Assembly: GCF_018613895.1 (NCBI RefSeq)
Contig: NZ_JAGGPH010000007.1
Coordinates: 434,001-498,000 of the forward strand
Source of the DNA: Curtobacterium sp. ISL-83
Lineage (GTDB): Bacteria > Actinomycetota > Actinomycetes > Actinomycetales > Microbacteriaceae
Reading direction: 5' to 3'
DNA: 64,000 bases
Positions 42,333 to 50,724 of this stretch are shown here, piece by piece (the stretch's first letter is position 1; each line of letters begins with the position of its first letter). The notes under the pieces are model-generated. The model was not told the DNA's origin. It was given only the letters and a program-made list of their open reading frames with translations, and ran no database searches. Both the position numbers and the translations under genes were made by a program.

Positions 42333-43225
42333 CCGCCGTCACCCCCACGCGCCAGGGGGCCGCCGCCGCGCCGGCGTCACCCGTCACCGGGACCGCCACC
42401 ACCGCCACGGGCGGCCGCCGTCGTCGCGGCGGTGCCACGCACCGCGGACCCTGGCTCGCGATCGTCTACTGGGTCGTCATCGGGATCACCCTCGTGCCGA
42501 TCGCCTACATGGTCGCGTACTCCTTCAACGACGCCCCGACGAACCGGCTCACCTTCGCCTGGAACGGCTTCACGACGTACTGGTACGCGAACCTGGTGAA
42601 CGTGTCCGGCCTCGGGGCGGCGTTCCTGAACTCCGTCGTGATCGCGGTGCTCGCCGCCGTGGTGTCCGTCGCGATCGGGCTGCCGCTCGCCCTGGCACTG
42701 GAGCGGTACCGGTTCCCGGGCCGCGGTGTCGTCAACTCCGTCGTGTTCGCGGACATCGCGGCGCCGTCCATCGTCGTCGGGGCGGCGTCGCTGTCGTTCT
42801 TCCTGTCCGTGGGGCTCGGCACCGGGTTCCTGACGATCCTGATCACCCACGTGGCGTTCGACGTGGCGTACGTCGTCGTGGTCCTGCGGGGTCGGATCGC
42901 GGGCACCGGCCGTGTGCTCGAGGAGGCGGCGAGCGACCTCGGCGCCACCCCGCTGCAGGCGTTCCGGCTCGTCACGCTGCCGCTGCTGGCCCCGGGTATG
43001 CTCGCGGCCGGCCTGCTCGCCCTCGCGATGTCGATCGACGACTACGTGATCACGTCGTTCGTCGCCGGTCCGTCGGTCACCTTCCCCCTGTTCGTGTACG
43101 GGGCCGCGAAGGCCGGGATGCCACCGCAGGTGCTCTGCTTCGGGACGCTCGTGTTCGCCGTCGGGCTGCTCGTCGCCCTGCTGAACGGGGCGCTCAACCG
43201 CCGGCTTGCACGAACACGGGGGTGA
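42329..43225 (+). CDS. potC: Polyamine ABC importer permease (PotC-like)
   Basis: A 298-residue permease with six helices after a basic, Ala/Thr-rich N-terminal tail of about 40 residues. The EAA loop reads RVLEEAASDLGATPLQAF and is followed by RLVTLPLLAPGMLAAG. It is the last gene of the Pot operon; a C-run/G-run hairpin at 43228 follows at once. Confidence 0.9.
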   Translation: MTAVTPTRQGAAAAPASPVTGTATTATGGRRRRGGATHRGPWLAIVYWVVIGITLVPIAYMVAYSFNDAPTNRLTFAWNGFTTYWYANLVNVSGLGAAFLNSVVIAVLAAVVSVAIGLPLALALERYRFPGRGVVNSVVFADIAAPSIVVGAASLSFFLSVGLGTGFLTILITHVAFDVAYVVVVLRGRIAGTGRVLEEAASDLGATPLQAFRLVTLPLLAPGMLAAGLLALAMSIDDYVITSFVAGPSVTFPLFVYGAAKAGMPPQVLCFGTLVFAVGLLVALLNGALNRRLARTRG

Positions 43226-43227
43226 TG

Positions 43228-43247
43228 CCCCCTCCGAGTTCGGGGGG
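43228..43247. promoter_or_regulatory. C-run/G-run hairpin after potC
   Basis: CCCCC (43228-43232) pairs with GGGGG (43242-43247) around TCCGAGTTC. TTGACC follows immediately. It could end the Pot operon or serve the metalloprotease gene at 43325, since a similar C-rich/G-rich repeat lies before the surface-protein gene. Confidence 0.4.
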
Positions 43248-43324
43248 TTGACCGCTCCGGGTGGCCTTCCGCACACTGACACCGGCGTACCGAGGGGTTC
43301 GGTGCCGATCAGGGAGGCACCACC

Positions 43325-44323
43325 ATGCGGACGACGTCCGCGACCGCCGGCGCGGTCGCCATCGGGATCGCGCTCAGCGCGGTCGTCACCACGTCGGTCG
43401 GGGCGGCCCCGGCCGTCGCGGGCACGACGTCGTCCTGCACGGGCAGCACGATCACCGTCGACGCCTTGTCGACCGGGTGCGCGGTGTCCTCCGGCACCGT
43501 CGTCCTGCCCGACGGGCGCCGGTTCGCGGTGCCGTCCGCCGGCACCACCGTCTCGTCGCTGCCGGTCGCCGCGGTCGGGGCCGCCGACCCCGGCGACGTG
43601 TCCCTCACGAACACCGGCCGCTCCGGCATCGCCGTGGCCGTCGACGGCTCGTGGTCCGGATCGGAAGCGGCCGTCCGCAAGCAGCGCGCGGTCGAGCAGC
43701 ACCGGCGCTCGCTGACGGTGTCCGGTCCGATGGCGGCGACCACCACGACGACCACCCCCGCGTCGAGCTGCACGAACCGGACCTACACGCTCCTCGGCTA
43801 CCACTGGAACGCCCCGGTGCAGTGGCGGTCGAACTCGACCGGTGCGAAGGCGACGGACGTCGCCGCCATCCGGGCCGGCGCAGACGCGTGGACCGGCACG
43901 ATCAGCACGTGCGGCCGCACCATCACCTCCGGTGCCAGGGACACGTACCTCGGCGGGACGACCCAGGCGCCGGCGGTCAGCGCCACCGGCGGGTGCGGAG
44001 CCTCGAACGGCACGAGCGTCACCGGCTGGGGTCCCCTCAAGGCCGGCACGCTCGCGACCACCTGCGTGTGGTCCCGCGGTGGCGTCGCGGTCGAGGTGGA
44101 CCAGCGCTACACGACCGCGTACGCGTGGTCGTCCGCTTCGACGTGCTCCGGGACACGGTTCGACCTGCGCGGTGTCGCCACCCACGAGTGGGGGCACGCG
44201 TACGGACTCGGCCACACGCTGCAGACGAGCGGCCTCGTGATGAAGCCGGCCTCGTCCCCGTGCGACCTGGGCCAGCGGCGGCTGGGGCTCGGCGACGCGT
44301 TCGGGATCGACACGGTGTACTGA
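43325..44323 (+). CDS. Secreted matrixin-type zinc metalloprotease
   Basis: A 332-residue exported protein. Residues 1-33 are a signal peptide. A propeptide-like region to about 145 ends in a run of threonines; then a Cys-rich domain begins. The zinc site is HEWGHAYGLGH (His 287, 291, 297; Glu 288) with the Met-turn GLVMKP at about Met 306, which places it in the metzincin/matrixin group. Four or more cysteine pairs suggest an extracellular fold. GGGAGG lies about 7 bases before the ATG. Likely degrades proteins outside the cell. Confidence 0.87.
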   Translation: MRTTSATAGAVAIGIALSAVVTTSVGAAPAVAGTTSSCTGSTITVDALSTGCAVSSGTVVLPDGRRFAVPSAGTTVSSLPVAAVGAADPGDVSLTNTGRSGIAVAVDGSWSGSEAAVRKQRAVEQHRRSLTVSGPMAATTTTTTPASSCTNRTYTLLGYHWNAPVQWRSNSTGAKATDVAAIRAGADAWTGTISTCGRTITSGARDTYLGGTTQAPAVSATGGCGASNGTSVTGWGPLKAGTLATTCVWSRGGVAVEVDQRYTTAYAWSSASTCSGTRFDLRGVATHEWGHAYGLGHTLQTSGLVMKPASSPCDLGQRRLGLGDAFGIDTVY

Positions 44324-44343
44324 CGCCCGTGCGGTGGCGCGGG

Positions 44344-45534
44344 TCAGTACCCCGGCTGCTGTCGCCGTCCGCTGCGTTCGGCGAACGCGTCCAGCGCGTC
44401 GACGACGTCGTCGTTCACCCAGATGCGGTTGCGCTGCCGTGAGTTGCCGGGCCGGAGCAGTCCACGCTGCACGAGCTGGTCGAACGCGTTCGTGATCACG
44501 GGCGGGCTGGCACCGGTCCGTTCGGCGACGAGGCGGGCGTTCAGGACCGGGTGCTCGATCGACAGCCGCACCACCTTCCGCGCCGTGGCGTCGGAGCGGA
44601 TCCCGGTCAGGCGGTCGTCCCACCGCGCCACGAGCGCCCGGATCTCGGCGGCCAGCCGTTCCGCGTTCCGGAGTCCGGAGAGCGACGCGGCGGAGAACAC
44701 GTCGACGATGGGGGCGACGCGACCGGTGCGGAACGCGTCCAGCGCACCGAAGTAGGCGTCGACGTCCGTGAGGATCCCGCTGCTGACCGGGATCGTGAGG
44801 TGGCGGAGCAGACCGCCGCGACGGAGGATCGCCTGGACCAGCGCCCGGCCGGTGCGACCGTTGCCGTCGGGGAACGGGTGGATCGTCTCGAACTGCGCGT
44901 GGGCGACGGCGGCCTGGACGAGCAGCGGCAGGTCGGTCCGCGTGGTGAAGGCGATGAGGTCGTCCATCGCCGCGACGACGCGGTCGTGGTGCGGCGGGAC
45001 GAACGCCGCGAGGTGCGGGAGCGCCCCGCCGATCCACACCTGCTCCTCGCGGTACCGACCGACGAGGTCCGGCGTCACGTCGTCCAGCAGCTCCCGGTGC
45101 ATGGCGATCACCGTGTCGTGTCCGATGTCGTCAGCGAGCGCGACCGCCGCTTCCATCGCCCGGACGTTCCGCACGATCTGCGGGGCGTTGCCGGTCACAC
45201 GCTCGTCGATCTCGGCTTCCGAGATCGCGCGAGCCCCGGCGGTGAGGTGTTCGATCTCCGAGCTGGAGGCCGACTCGCTCCGGAGGAGCACCCCGGAGAA
45301 CGGCTCGGGGAAGTCCTCGTACTCCGCGTCGAAGCGGGCGATCGCACGTGCAGCGTCGTCGGCGTCGGCGAGGGTCTGCTGCGGCACCACGAACCCGAGC
45401 TGGGCGATCCGGGCAGGGATCGCCGCGCGGTACGGCTGTTGCCGGAGCGCACGTTCACGGCGGGTGACGAGGTCCCAGTTGTCGACGCGGGGGAGCATCC
45501 GGTCCTCCCAGGCCAGTTCGGTGCTCCCGGTCAT
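44344..45534 (-). CDS. Fic-family AMP transferase with N-terminal inhibitory helix and C-terminal HTH
   Basis: A 396-residue protein. The Fic site HPFPDGNGRTGR is at residues 219-230. The inhibitory helix SSSEIE (about 90-95) lies N-terminal to the core, marking a class II self-inhibited enzyme. A winged helix in the last 75 residues (IEHPVLNARLVAERTGASPP, then VITNAFDQLVQRGLL) can bind DNA. Fic proteins AMPylate or otherwise modify proteins; the target is unknown. The 12-bp palindrome just upstream is a likely site for the HTH part. GAAGGG stands about 6 bases from the ATG. Confidence 0.9.
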   Translation of the reverse strand: MTGSTELAWEDRMLPRVDNWDLVTRRERALRQQPYRAAIPARIAQLGFVVPQQTLADADDAARAIARFDAEYEDFPEPFSGVLLRSESASSSEIEHLTAGARAISEAEIDERVTGNAPQIVRNVRAMEAAVALADDIGHDTVIAMHRELLDDVTPDLVGRYREEQVWIGGALPHLAAFVPPHHDRVVAAMDDLIAFTTRTDLPLLVQAAVAHAQFETIHPFPDGNGRTGRALVQAILRRGGLLRHLTIPVSSGILTDVDAYFGALDAFRTGRVAPIVDVFSAASLSGLRNAERLAAEIRALVARWDDRLTGIRSDATARKVVRLSIEHPVLNARLVAERTGASPPVITNAFDQLVQRGLLRPGNSRQRNRIWVNDDVVDALDAFAERSGRRQQPGY

Positions 45535-45559
45535 CCGTATCCCTTCCGTTTCGGTCTCG

Positions 45560-45590
45560 TTGTTTAGGTTTAGAGCGTAAACCTAAACAA
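45560..45590. promoter_or_regulatory. Perfect 12-bp inverted repeat upstream of fic
   Basis: TTGTTTAGGTTT and AAACCTAAACAA are separated by seven bases, a very AT-rich site in this GC-rich DNA. It is 26 bases from the fic start and 48 from the GntR start. The size and symmetry fit an operator for a dimeric helix-turn-helix protein. Confidence 0.75.
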
Positions 45591-45638
45591 CGGGTTCTGC
45601 GCGGTTGGGATCGACGCGGATTCTCTAGGATCGACGAC

Positions 45639-46355
45639 ATGACGAGCACGCTGCCCGGGTTCGGCACGGAGCGGATCACGCAGCTCGGACTGCGGGACCG
45701 GGTCTACGACCGCGTGCTCGAGGTCCTGATGGGCCACGACGTCGAGCCGGGCATGCGCCTGTCCATCGACGGACTGGCGCGGACGCTCGGCGTCTCCCCG
45801 ACCCCGGTGCGCGAAGCCCTGGTGCAGCTCGAGCGGACCGGGCTCGTCACGAGGGAGGCGAACAAGGGCTACCGGGTGGCGCCCCCGCTCGCCGGGGACC
45901 AGCTCGAGGCGCTGTTCGACGCCCGACTCATCGTCGAGAGCGGCGCCGTGGAGCTCGCCGCGCACGGGGACGTCGCCGTGCTCCGGGCGCACCTGGAGCG
46001 AGCCCTCGAGCAGCAGGCCGCGGTCGCTCGGGAGGTGGCCGAGTTCGGGTCGGAGGCAGCGCCCGAAGAACTCGTCGGCCGGTACTTCCGCAGTGACTGG
46101 GACTTCCACCAGGTGATCTTCGACGCGACGCGGAACCCGTTCCTCGAGGAGATGTCCGAGATCATCACGACCAGGGTCCACCGGATGCGGCAGCTGGTCG
46201 GCGGGGGCGGGGACGACACCGGGCGTGCGGTCGACGAGCACCGGTCGATCGTCGACGCGCTGGGGGTCAGCCCGTCCGCGGCCGTCGCGGCGATGCGCGT
46301 GCACATCGACAACGTCCGGATGCGGTCCCGCGCGGACGCGTCGCACGTGTCCTGA
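45639..46355 (+). CDS. GntR/FadR-family regulator of the sugar-acid operon
   Basis: A 238-residue regulator: N-terminal winged helix (about 22-80; LSIDGLARTLGVSPTPVREA, then LVQLERTGLVTREANKGYRV) and a C-terminal FCD helical ligand domain (DARLIVESGAVELAA, DFHQVIFDATRNPF, and the metal-site His residues in VDEHRSIVDAL). FCD regulators bind small organic acids. TAGGAT (45626-45631) is seven bases before the ATG. A perfect 16-bp palindrome between this gene and the next is its probable site. Confidence 0.87.
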   Translation: MTSTLPGFGTERITQLGLRDRVYDRVLEVLMGHDVEPGMRLSIDGLARTLGVSPTPVREALVQLERTGLVTREANKGYRVAPPLAGDQLEALFDARLIVESGAVELAAHGDVAVLRAHLERALEQQAAVAREVAEFGSEAAPEELVGRYFRSDWDFHQVIFDATRNPFLEEMSEIITTRVHRMRQLVGGGGDDTGRAVDEHRSIVDALGVSPSAAVAAMRVHIDNVRMRSRADASHVS

Positions 46356-46392
46356 TCCCGCGAGGGGTTGCGCCCGGTGCTCGTTCGGGTAT

Positions 46393-46408
46393 CTTTCCTA
46401 TAGGAAAG
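46393..46408. promoter_or_regulatory. Perfect 16-bp palindrome CTTTCCTATAGGAAAG
   Basis: This palindrome lies 40 bases before the first metabolic gene of the operon. GGTTC and GAACC (46410-46425) form a second small repeat next to it. FadR-type regulators use palindromes of this size, so I read it as the GntR operator. Confidence 0.7.
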
Positions 46409-46447
46409 AGGTTCACCGGAGAACCGCACGACTGCAAAGGAGCACCC

Positions 46448-47506
46448 GTGGCACTGGACGCACCATCATCCCCGGTCAGCACGGCAGCCGGCACGTCACC
46501 GCAGGCCGGCGCGTCGCCGCAGACCTGGGTCGACCAGGACTGGGACCCGACAACCTGGACCGCAGAGACCTGGCCCATCGCGGCCTGCCTGCACGGCTTC
46601 GCCCCGATCACCCGCGACGGCACACCGTTCCACGACGCCCCCGCCGAGGTGTGGGACGACGTGTTCACCCAGATCGAGGCCGTCGGGTTCACGCTCGCCG
46701 AACTGGCCGACAGCCACATCCGCCCCGCGGACCTCGAGCGGTCCCGGCGCGACGAGCTGTTCGCCATCGCGAAGGCCCACGGCATCGGGATCCCCTCGGT
46801 GCACCTGCAGCGCAAGAGCGTCATCCAGCCGGGGCACGAGGCCGAGAACCTCGCCTACGCGCACCGCACCATCGACGCCGCGGCCGAGTGGGGCATGCAG
46901 GTGTTCTCCACCGGGCTGCACCAGCCGTTCTCCGAGGCCCAGCAGCGAGCGCTCTGGTTCTGGACGGCACCGGGCCCGAAGGACCCGGACGACCCGGAGG
47001 TCCGGAAGGCCGCGGCCTCCCGCCTCCGTGAACTCGGCGAGCACGCGGCCTCCGTCGGGCTGCCGATGGCGCTCGAGCTCTACGAGGACACCTACCTCGG
47101 GACCGCGGACAGCGCGGTGCGGCTCATCGAGGAGATCGGCCTCGACACCGTCGGGCTGAACGCGGACGTCGCGAACCTCATCCGCCTGCACCGCCCGGTG
47201 GAGGACTGGCGCGAACTGTTCGCCAAGACGATGCCGCACACGAACTACCTGCACGTGAAGAACTACACGCGGGACGAAGCCGGCGACGGCAGCTGGGCGA
47301 CCAGCGTGCCGAGCACCATGGAGACCGGGCTCATCAACTACCGGCAGGTCCTCCGGGACGCCGTGGCCGACGGCTTCCGCGGCATCGTCATGACCGAGCA
47401 GTACGGCGGGGACAGCCTCGGCGTGTGCGCGACCAACCAGCGGTACATCCGATCGGTGCTCGCCACGACGAGCATCGGCACGAAGCACGAAGGAGCAGTC
47501 CGATGA
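46448..47506 (+). CDS. TIM-barrel sugar isomerase/epimerase-family enzyme, possible 3-oxoacid decarboxylase
   Basis: A 352-residue protein of the xylose-isomerase-like TIM-barrel superfamily: metal-binding positions are suggested by AVGFTLAELADSH (Glu), LPMALELYEDTYLG (Glu), and LHVKNYTR (His, Lys). The family includes 2-oxo-tetronate isomerase OtnI and 3-oxoisoapionate decarboxylase OiaC, which makes L-erythrulose. Since the operon also has an erythrulose-type kinase and two isomerases, an OiaC-like role is my inference. The first 30 residues are Ala/Pro-rich and poorly conserved. GTG start with AAGGAG eight bases upstream; its stop overlaps the next start. Confidence 0.75.
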   Translation: MALDAPSSPVSTAAGTSPQAGASPQTWVDQDWDPTTWTAETWPIAACLHGFAPITRDGTPFHDAPAEVWDDVFTQIEAVGFTLAELADSHIRPADLERSRRDELFAIAKAHGIGIPSVHLQRKSVIQPGHEAENLAYAHRTIDAAAEWGMQVFSTGLHQPFSEAQQRALWFWTAPGPKDPDDPEVRKAAASRLRELGEHAASVGLPMALELYEDTYLGTADSAVRLIEEIGLDTVGLNADVANLIRLHRPVEDWRELFAKTMPHTNYLHVKNYTRDEAGDGSWATSVPSTMETGLINYRQVLRDAVADGFRGIVMTEQYGGDSLGVCATNQRYIRSVLATTSIGTKHEGAVR

Positions 47507-48459
47507 CCACCACCCTCGACATCGCCGTCGTCGGGTCCGGCTACATGGGCGGCGGGATCGCCCAGGTCCTCGCCCTCGCCGGCCACACCGTCCGGATCGC
47601 CGACGTCTCGGCCGAGATCGCGCAGCAGAACCTCCAGCGGCTGCTCGGCGAGACCGCACAGTTCGTCGCGGACGGGCTCTTCCCCGCGGACGCCGTCGAG
47701 CGGGTGCGCCCCAACATCACCGCCGCCGAGTCGATCGAGGCCGCGGTCACCGACGCCGACTTCATCGAGGAGGCCGTCCCCGAGAAGATCGCGATCAAGC
47801 ACGCCACCCTCGCCCGGATCAGCGCCGCCGCCCGCCCGGACGCCGTGATCGGCTCGAACACGTCGACGATCCTCATCGAGGCACTCGCCGAGGCCGTCAC
47901 CGGTCCCGAACGGTTCCTCGGGGTGCACTTCTCGAACCCGGCTCCGTTCATCCCGGGCGTCGAACTCATCCCGCACCCCACCACCGGGGACGCCGCCGTG
48001 GTGCTCGCCGAGACCGTCGTCGCGTCGACCGGCAAGCAGACCGCCCGGGTGAAGGACGCCACCGGTTTCGTGCTGAACCGGCTGCAGTACGCGCTGTTCG
48101 AGGAGGCCAGCAAGATCGCCGACGAGGGCATCGCGAGCCCCGACGACATCGACACGATCGTGCGGACGACCTTCGGCTTCCGCCTGCCGTTCTTCGGCCC
48201 GTTCGCGATCGCCGACATGGCCGGTCTCGACGTCTACGCGTTCTGCTTCGAGTCGCTGCAGACCCGCTGGCCCGAGCGCTTCGCCACCCCGCCGACCCTG
48301 CAGGCGCACGTCGACGCCGGCGAGCTCGGCACGAAGTCCGGCGCCGGGTACCTCGACGTGCCCGCTGACCGCACGCCGGAACTCGTCGCCTACCGGAACC
48401 GGGCCTACGTCGCGATGCAGAAGCTCCTCGACGAGCTCGGCCCCGCCCCCATCCACTGA
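47503..48459 (+). CDS. 3-hydroxyacyl-CoA-type (L-gulonate 3-dehydrogenase-like) dehydrogenase
   Basis: A 318-residue NAD-dependent dehydrogenase. The Rossmann motif is AVVGSGYMGGGIAQVLALAG; the active-site region contains SNTSTI and HFSNPAP, and GFVLNRLQYALFEEA marks the C-terminal helical domain. These enzymes oxidise the 3-hydroxyl of acyl-CoAs or sugar acids; those in sugar-acid operons give 3-oxo acids that lose CO2. I infer oxidation of a pentonate at C3. The ATG overlaps the previous stop (ATGA). Confidence 0.82.
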   Translation: MTTTLDIAVVGSGYMGGGIAQVLALAGHTVRIADVSAEIAQQNLQRLLGETAQFVADGLFPADAVERVRPNITAAESIEAAVTDADFIEEAVPEKIAIKHATLARISAAARPDAVIGSNTSTILIEALAEAVTGPERFLGVHFSNPAPFIPGVELIPHPTTGDAAVVLAETVVASTGKQTARVKDATGFVLNRLQYALFEEASKIADEGIASPDDIDTIVRTTFGFRLPFFGPFAIADMAGLDVYAFCFESLQTRWPERFATPPTLQAHVDAGELGTKSGAGYLDVPADRTPELVAYRNRAYVAMQKLLDELGPAPIH

Positions 48460-48479
48460 GCACCACCAGGAGCACGGAC

Positions 48480-49238
48480 ATGACCGAGCAGAAGACCGTC
48501 GTCCTCACCGGAGCCGCATCACCCCGTGGGATCGGCCGCGCCACCGCCCACCACCTGGCCGAGGCCGGATGGGACATCGGGATCATCGACCTCGACCAGG
48601 CCGCCAGCGAGGCGGTCGCGGCGGAGATCCGTGACCAGCACGGCGTCCAGGCCGTCGGTGCCGGGGCGAACGTCGCCGACGAGTCGGCCGTGCGTGCGGC
48701 CTTCGACACGATCGAAGCCGCGCTGCCGCCCCTCACGGCACTCGTGAACCTGGCGGGGGTGTCCTCCGCCCACGCGTACCTCGACCTGCCCGAGGGGGAG
48801 TGGCACCGCGTCCTGTCGATCAACCTCGACGGCGTGCACTTCGCGAGCCTCCGCGCTGCCGAGTCGATGGTCCGGAACGGGTACGGCCGCATCGTCAACC
48901 TGTCGTCCGTCTCGGCGCAGCGCGGCGGCGGCACGTTCAGCAAGACGCCGTACACGGTCGCCAAGGCCGGCGTCATCGGGCTCACCCGCGGGCTCGCCCG
49001 TGAGCTCGGGCCGCGCGGTGTCACGGTGAACGCGATCGCCCCCGGGCCCATCGACACCGACATCATGGGTGGCACGCTCACCGAAGAGCGGAAGGTCGAG
49101 ATGGCCGCCGACGGAGTGCTGCCGCGCATCGGGACGCCGCGGGACATCGCGGCGGCGATCGCCTACCTGATCAGCGAGGACGCCGGGTTCGTCACCGGGC
49201 AGACGCTCAACGTCGACGGCGGCCTCTACATGCACTGA
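48480..49238 (+). CDS. Short-chain dehydrogenase
   Basis: A 252-residue classical SDR: TGAASPRGIGRATAHHLAEAG (cofactor loop), NLAGVSS, and the Ser-Tyr-Lys triad in NLSSVSAQRGGGTFSK and YTVAKAG. The C-terminal GQTLNVDGGLYM is typical. It probably interconverts a hydroxyl and a keto group of the same sugar acid, for example to epimerise with the neighbouring dehydrogenase. CAGGAG lies eight bases before the ATG. Confidence 0.87.
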   Translation: MTEQKTVVLTGAASPRGIGRATAHHLAEAGWDIGIIDLDQAASEAVAAEIRDQHGVQAVGAGANVADESAVRAAFDTIEAALPPLTALVNLAGVSSAHAYLDLPEGEWHRVLSINLDGVHFASLRAAESMVRNGYGRIVNLSSVSAQRGGGTFSKTPYTVAKAGVIGLTRGLARELGPRGVTVNAIAPGPIDTDIMGGTLTEERKVEMAADGVLPRIGTPRDIAAAIAYLISEDAGFVTGQTLNVDGGLYMH

Positions 49239-49344
49239 GCGCGAAGCGCTCCGGGCCGGAACACCGGCCCCACGACCACGCGAGCCGACGTGCTCGCCGT
49301 GTGTCGTGCCTCCAGTCAGACCACTCGATCGCGAAGGAGCGACC

Positions 49345-50724
49345 GTGTCCTCATCCGTCCCCGTCCTGGGGTCAACCCATGATCCGGCGCTGCGATCGGG
49401 CATCGCCAAGGCGACCAAGCACCTCATGCCGATGCTGGTCATCCTGTACTTCGTCGCGTTCCTCGACCGCACCAACGTCGGGTTCGCCGAGGAGGCGCTG
49501 CGCGTCGACCGCGGCATCTCGGACGCCGCGTTCGCCCTCGGCGCCGGCATCTTCTTCATCGGCTACGCGATCTTCGAGATCCCGTCGAACCTGCTGCTCA
49601 AGCGGTTCGGCGCCCGGTTCTGGCTCGCCCGTATCGCGATCACGTGGGGCACCGTCGCCGGCCTGTTCGCCTTCACGACGAACGACACCATGTTCATCAT
49701 CCTGCGCTTCATCCTCGGCGTGACCGAGGCGGGGTTGTTCCCGGGCGTAATCATGTACCTGTCCGAGTGGTTCCCGAACAAGGTCCGCGTCCGGATGTTC
49801 GCGATCTTCTACCTCGCGCAGCCGTTCTCGCAGATGATCGGCGCGCCGCTGTCCGGGGCCCTGATCAGCGTCGGGGACAAGGTCACCCCGTTCCACGGCT
49901 GGCAGGTGATGTTCGGCGGCGAAGGCGTGTTGGCGGTGCTGGCCGGCGTCGCCGCGTTCTTCTTCCTGACGAACAGCCCGCAGCAGGCGAAGTGGCTCGA
50001 CGACGGCGAGAAGTCGTCGTTGACCGCGGCGATGGCGCGGGAGGACACGGCGCGGAGTGCGGACGGTCCGACGGGCATCCTCAAGGCCCTGGCGAGTGGG
50101 CGCGTCTGGTACTTCACGGTGATCTACTTCTGCCTGCAGGTCGCCGTGTACGGCACGACGTTCTACCTGCCGCAGCAGGTGTCGTCGATCCTCGGGCAGG
50201 ACGTCGGCTGGCAGGTCGGCCTGGTGTCCGCGATCCCGTGGCTCGTCGGGCTCGTCGCCTGCTACCTCATCGGTGCGCGGGCGGACAGCGTCGGTCGGCG
50301 TCGCCGCTGGGGCACGCTGTTCTACATCACCACCGGGCTGTCGATCCTCGGGTCCGCGTGGGCCGGCGCGAACGGCCAGCCGGTCCTCGGCATCGTGTTC
50401 ATCACGCTGGCGGTCGCGAGCTTCCTGGCGGTCGGGCCCATCACCTGGGCCTACCCGACGGCGTTCCTCACCGGCGCAGCGGCCGCGGCCGGCATCGGAC
50501 TGATCAACTCGCTCGGCAACCTGGGCGGCTTCGTCGCCCCGATCATGCGCACCGCCATCAACGCGGCGGTCCCCACCGACAGCGGTGCGTTCGGCATCGT
50601 CTCGCTCGGGGTGCTCGCGTTCCTGGCGGCGGTGATGATCTTCTGCACGAAGTTCTTCCGAGGGTCGAAAGCGGATGATCTGCTCGACACCTCGCACGTG
50701 GCGACGAAGGAGACGACACGATGA
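49345..50724 (+). CDS. MFS transporter, anion:cation symporter (sugar-acid) type
   Basis: A 459-residue MFS protein with twelve helices. YFVAFLDRTNVGFAEE (helix 1), GYAIFEIPSNLLLKRFGARFW and RFILGVTEAGLFPGVIMYLS are hallmarks of the ACS family that imports aldonates, glucarate, tartrate and related acids. The substrate of the operon is thus probably an acid. The GTG start has GAAGGAG six bases upstream. The stop overlaps the kinase start (ATGA). Confidence 0.88.
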   Translation: MSSSVPVLGSTHDPALRSGIAKATKHLMPMLVILYFVAFLDRTNVGFAEEALRVDRGISDAAFALGAGIFFIGYAIFEIPSNLLLKRFGARFWLARIAITWGTVAGLFAFTTNDTMFIILRFILGVTEAGLFPGVIMYLSEWFPNKVRVRMFAIFYLAQPFSQMIGAPLSGALISVGDKVTPFHGWQVMFGGEGVLAVLAGVAAFFFLTNSPQQAKWLDDGEKSSLTAAMAREDTARSADGPTGILKALASGRVWYFTVIYFCLQVAVYGTTFYLPQQVSSILGQDVGWQVGLVSAIPWLVGLVACYLIGARADSVGRRRRWGTLFYITTGLSILGSAWAGANGQPVLGIVFITLAVASFLAVGPITWAYPTAFLTGAAAAAGIGLINSLGNLGGFVAPIMRTAINAAVPTDSGAFGIVSLGVLAFLAAVMIFCTKFFRGSKADDLLDTSHVATKETTR

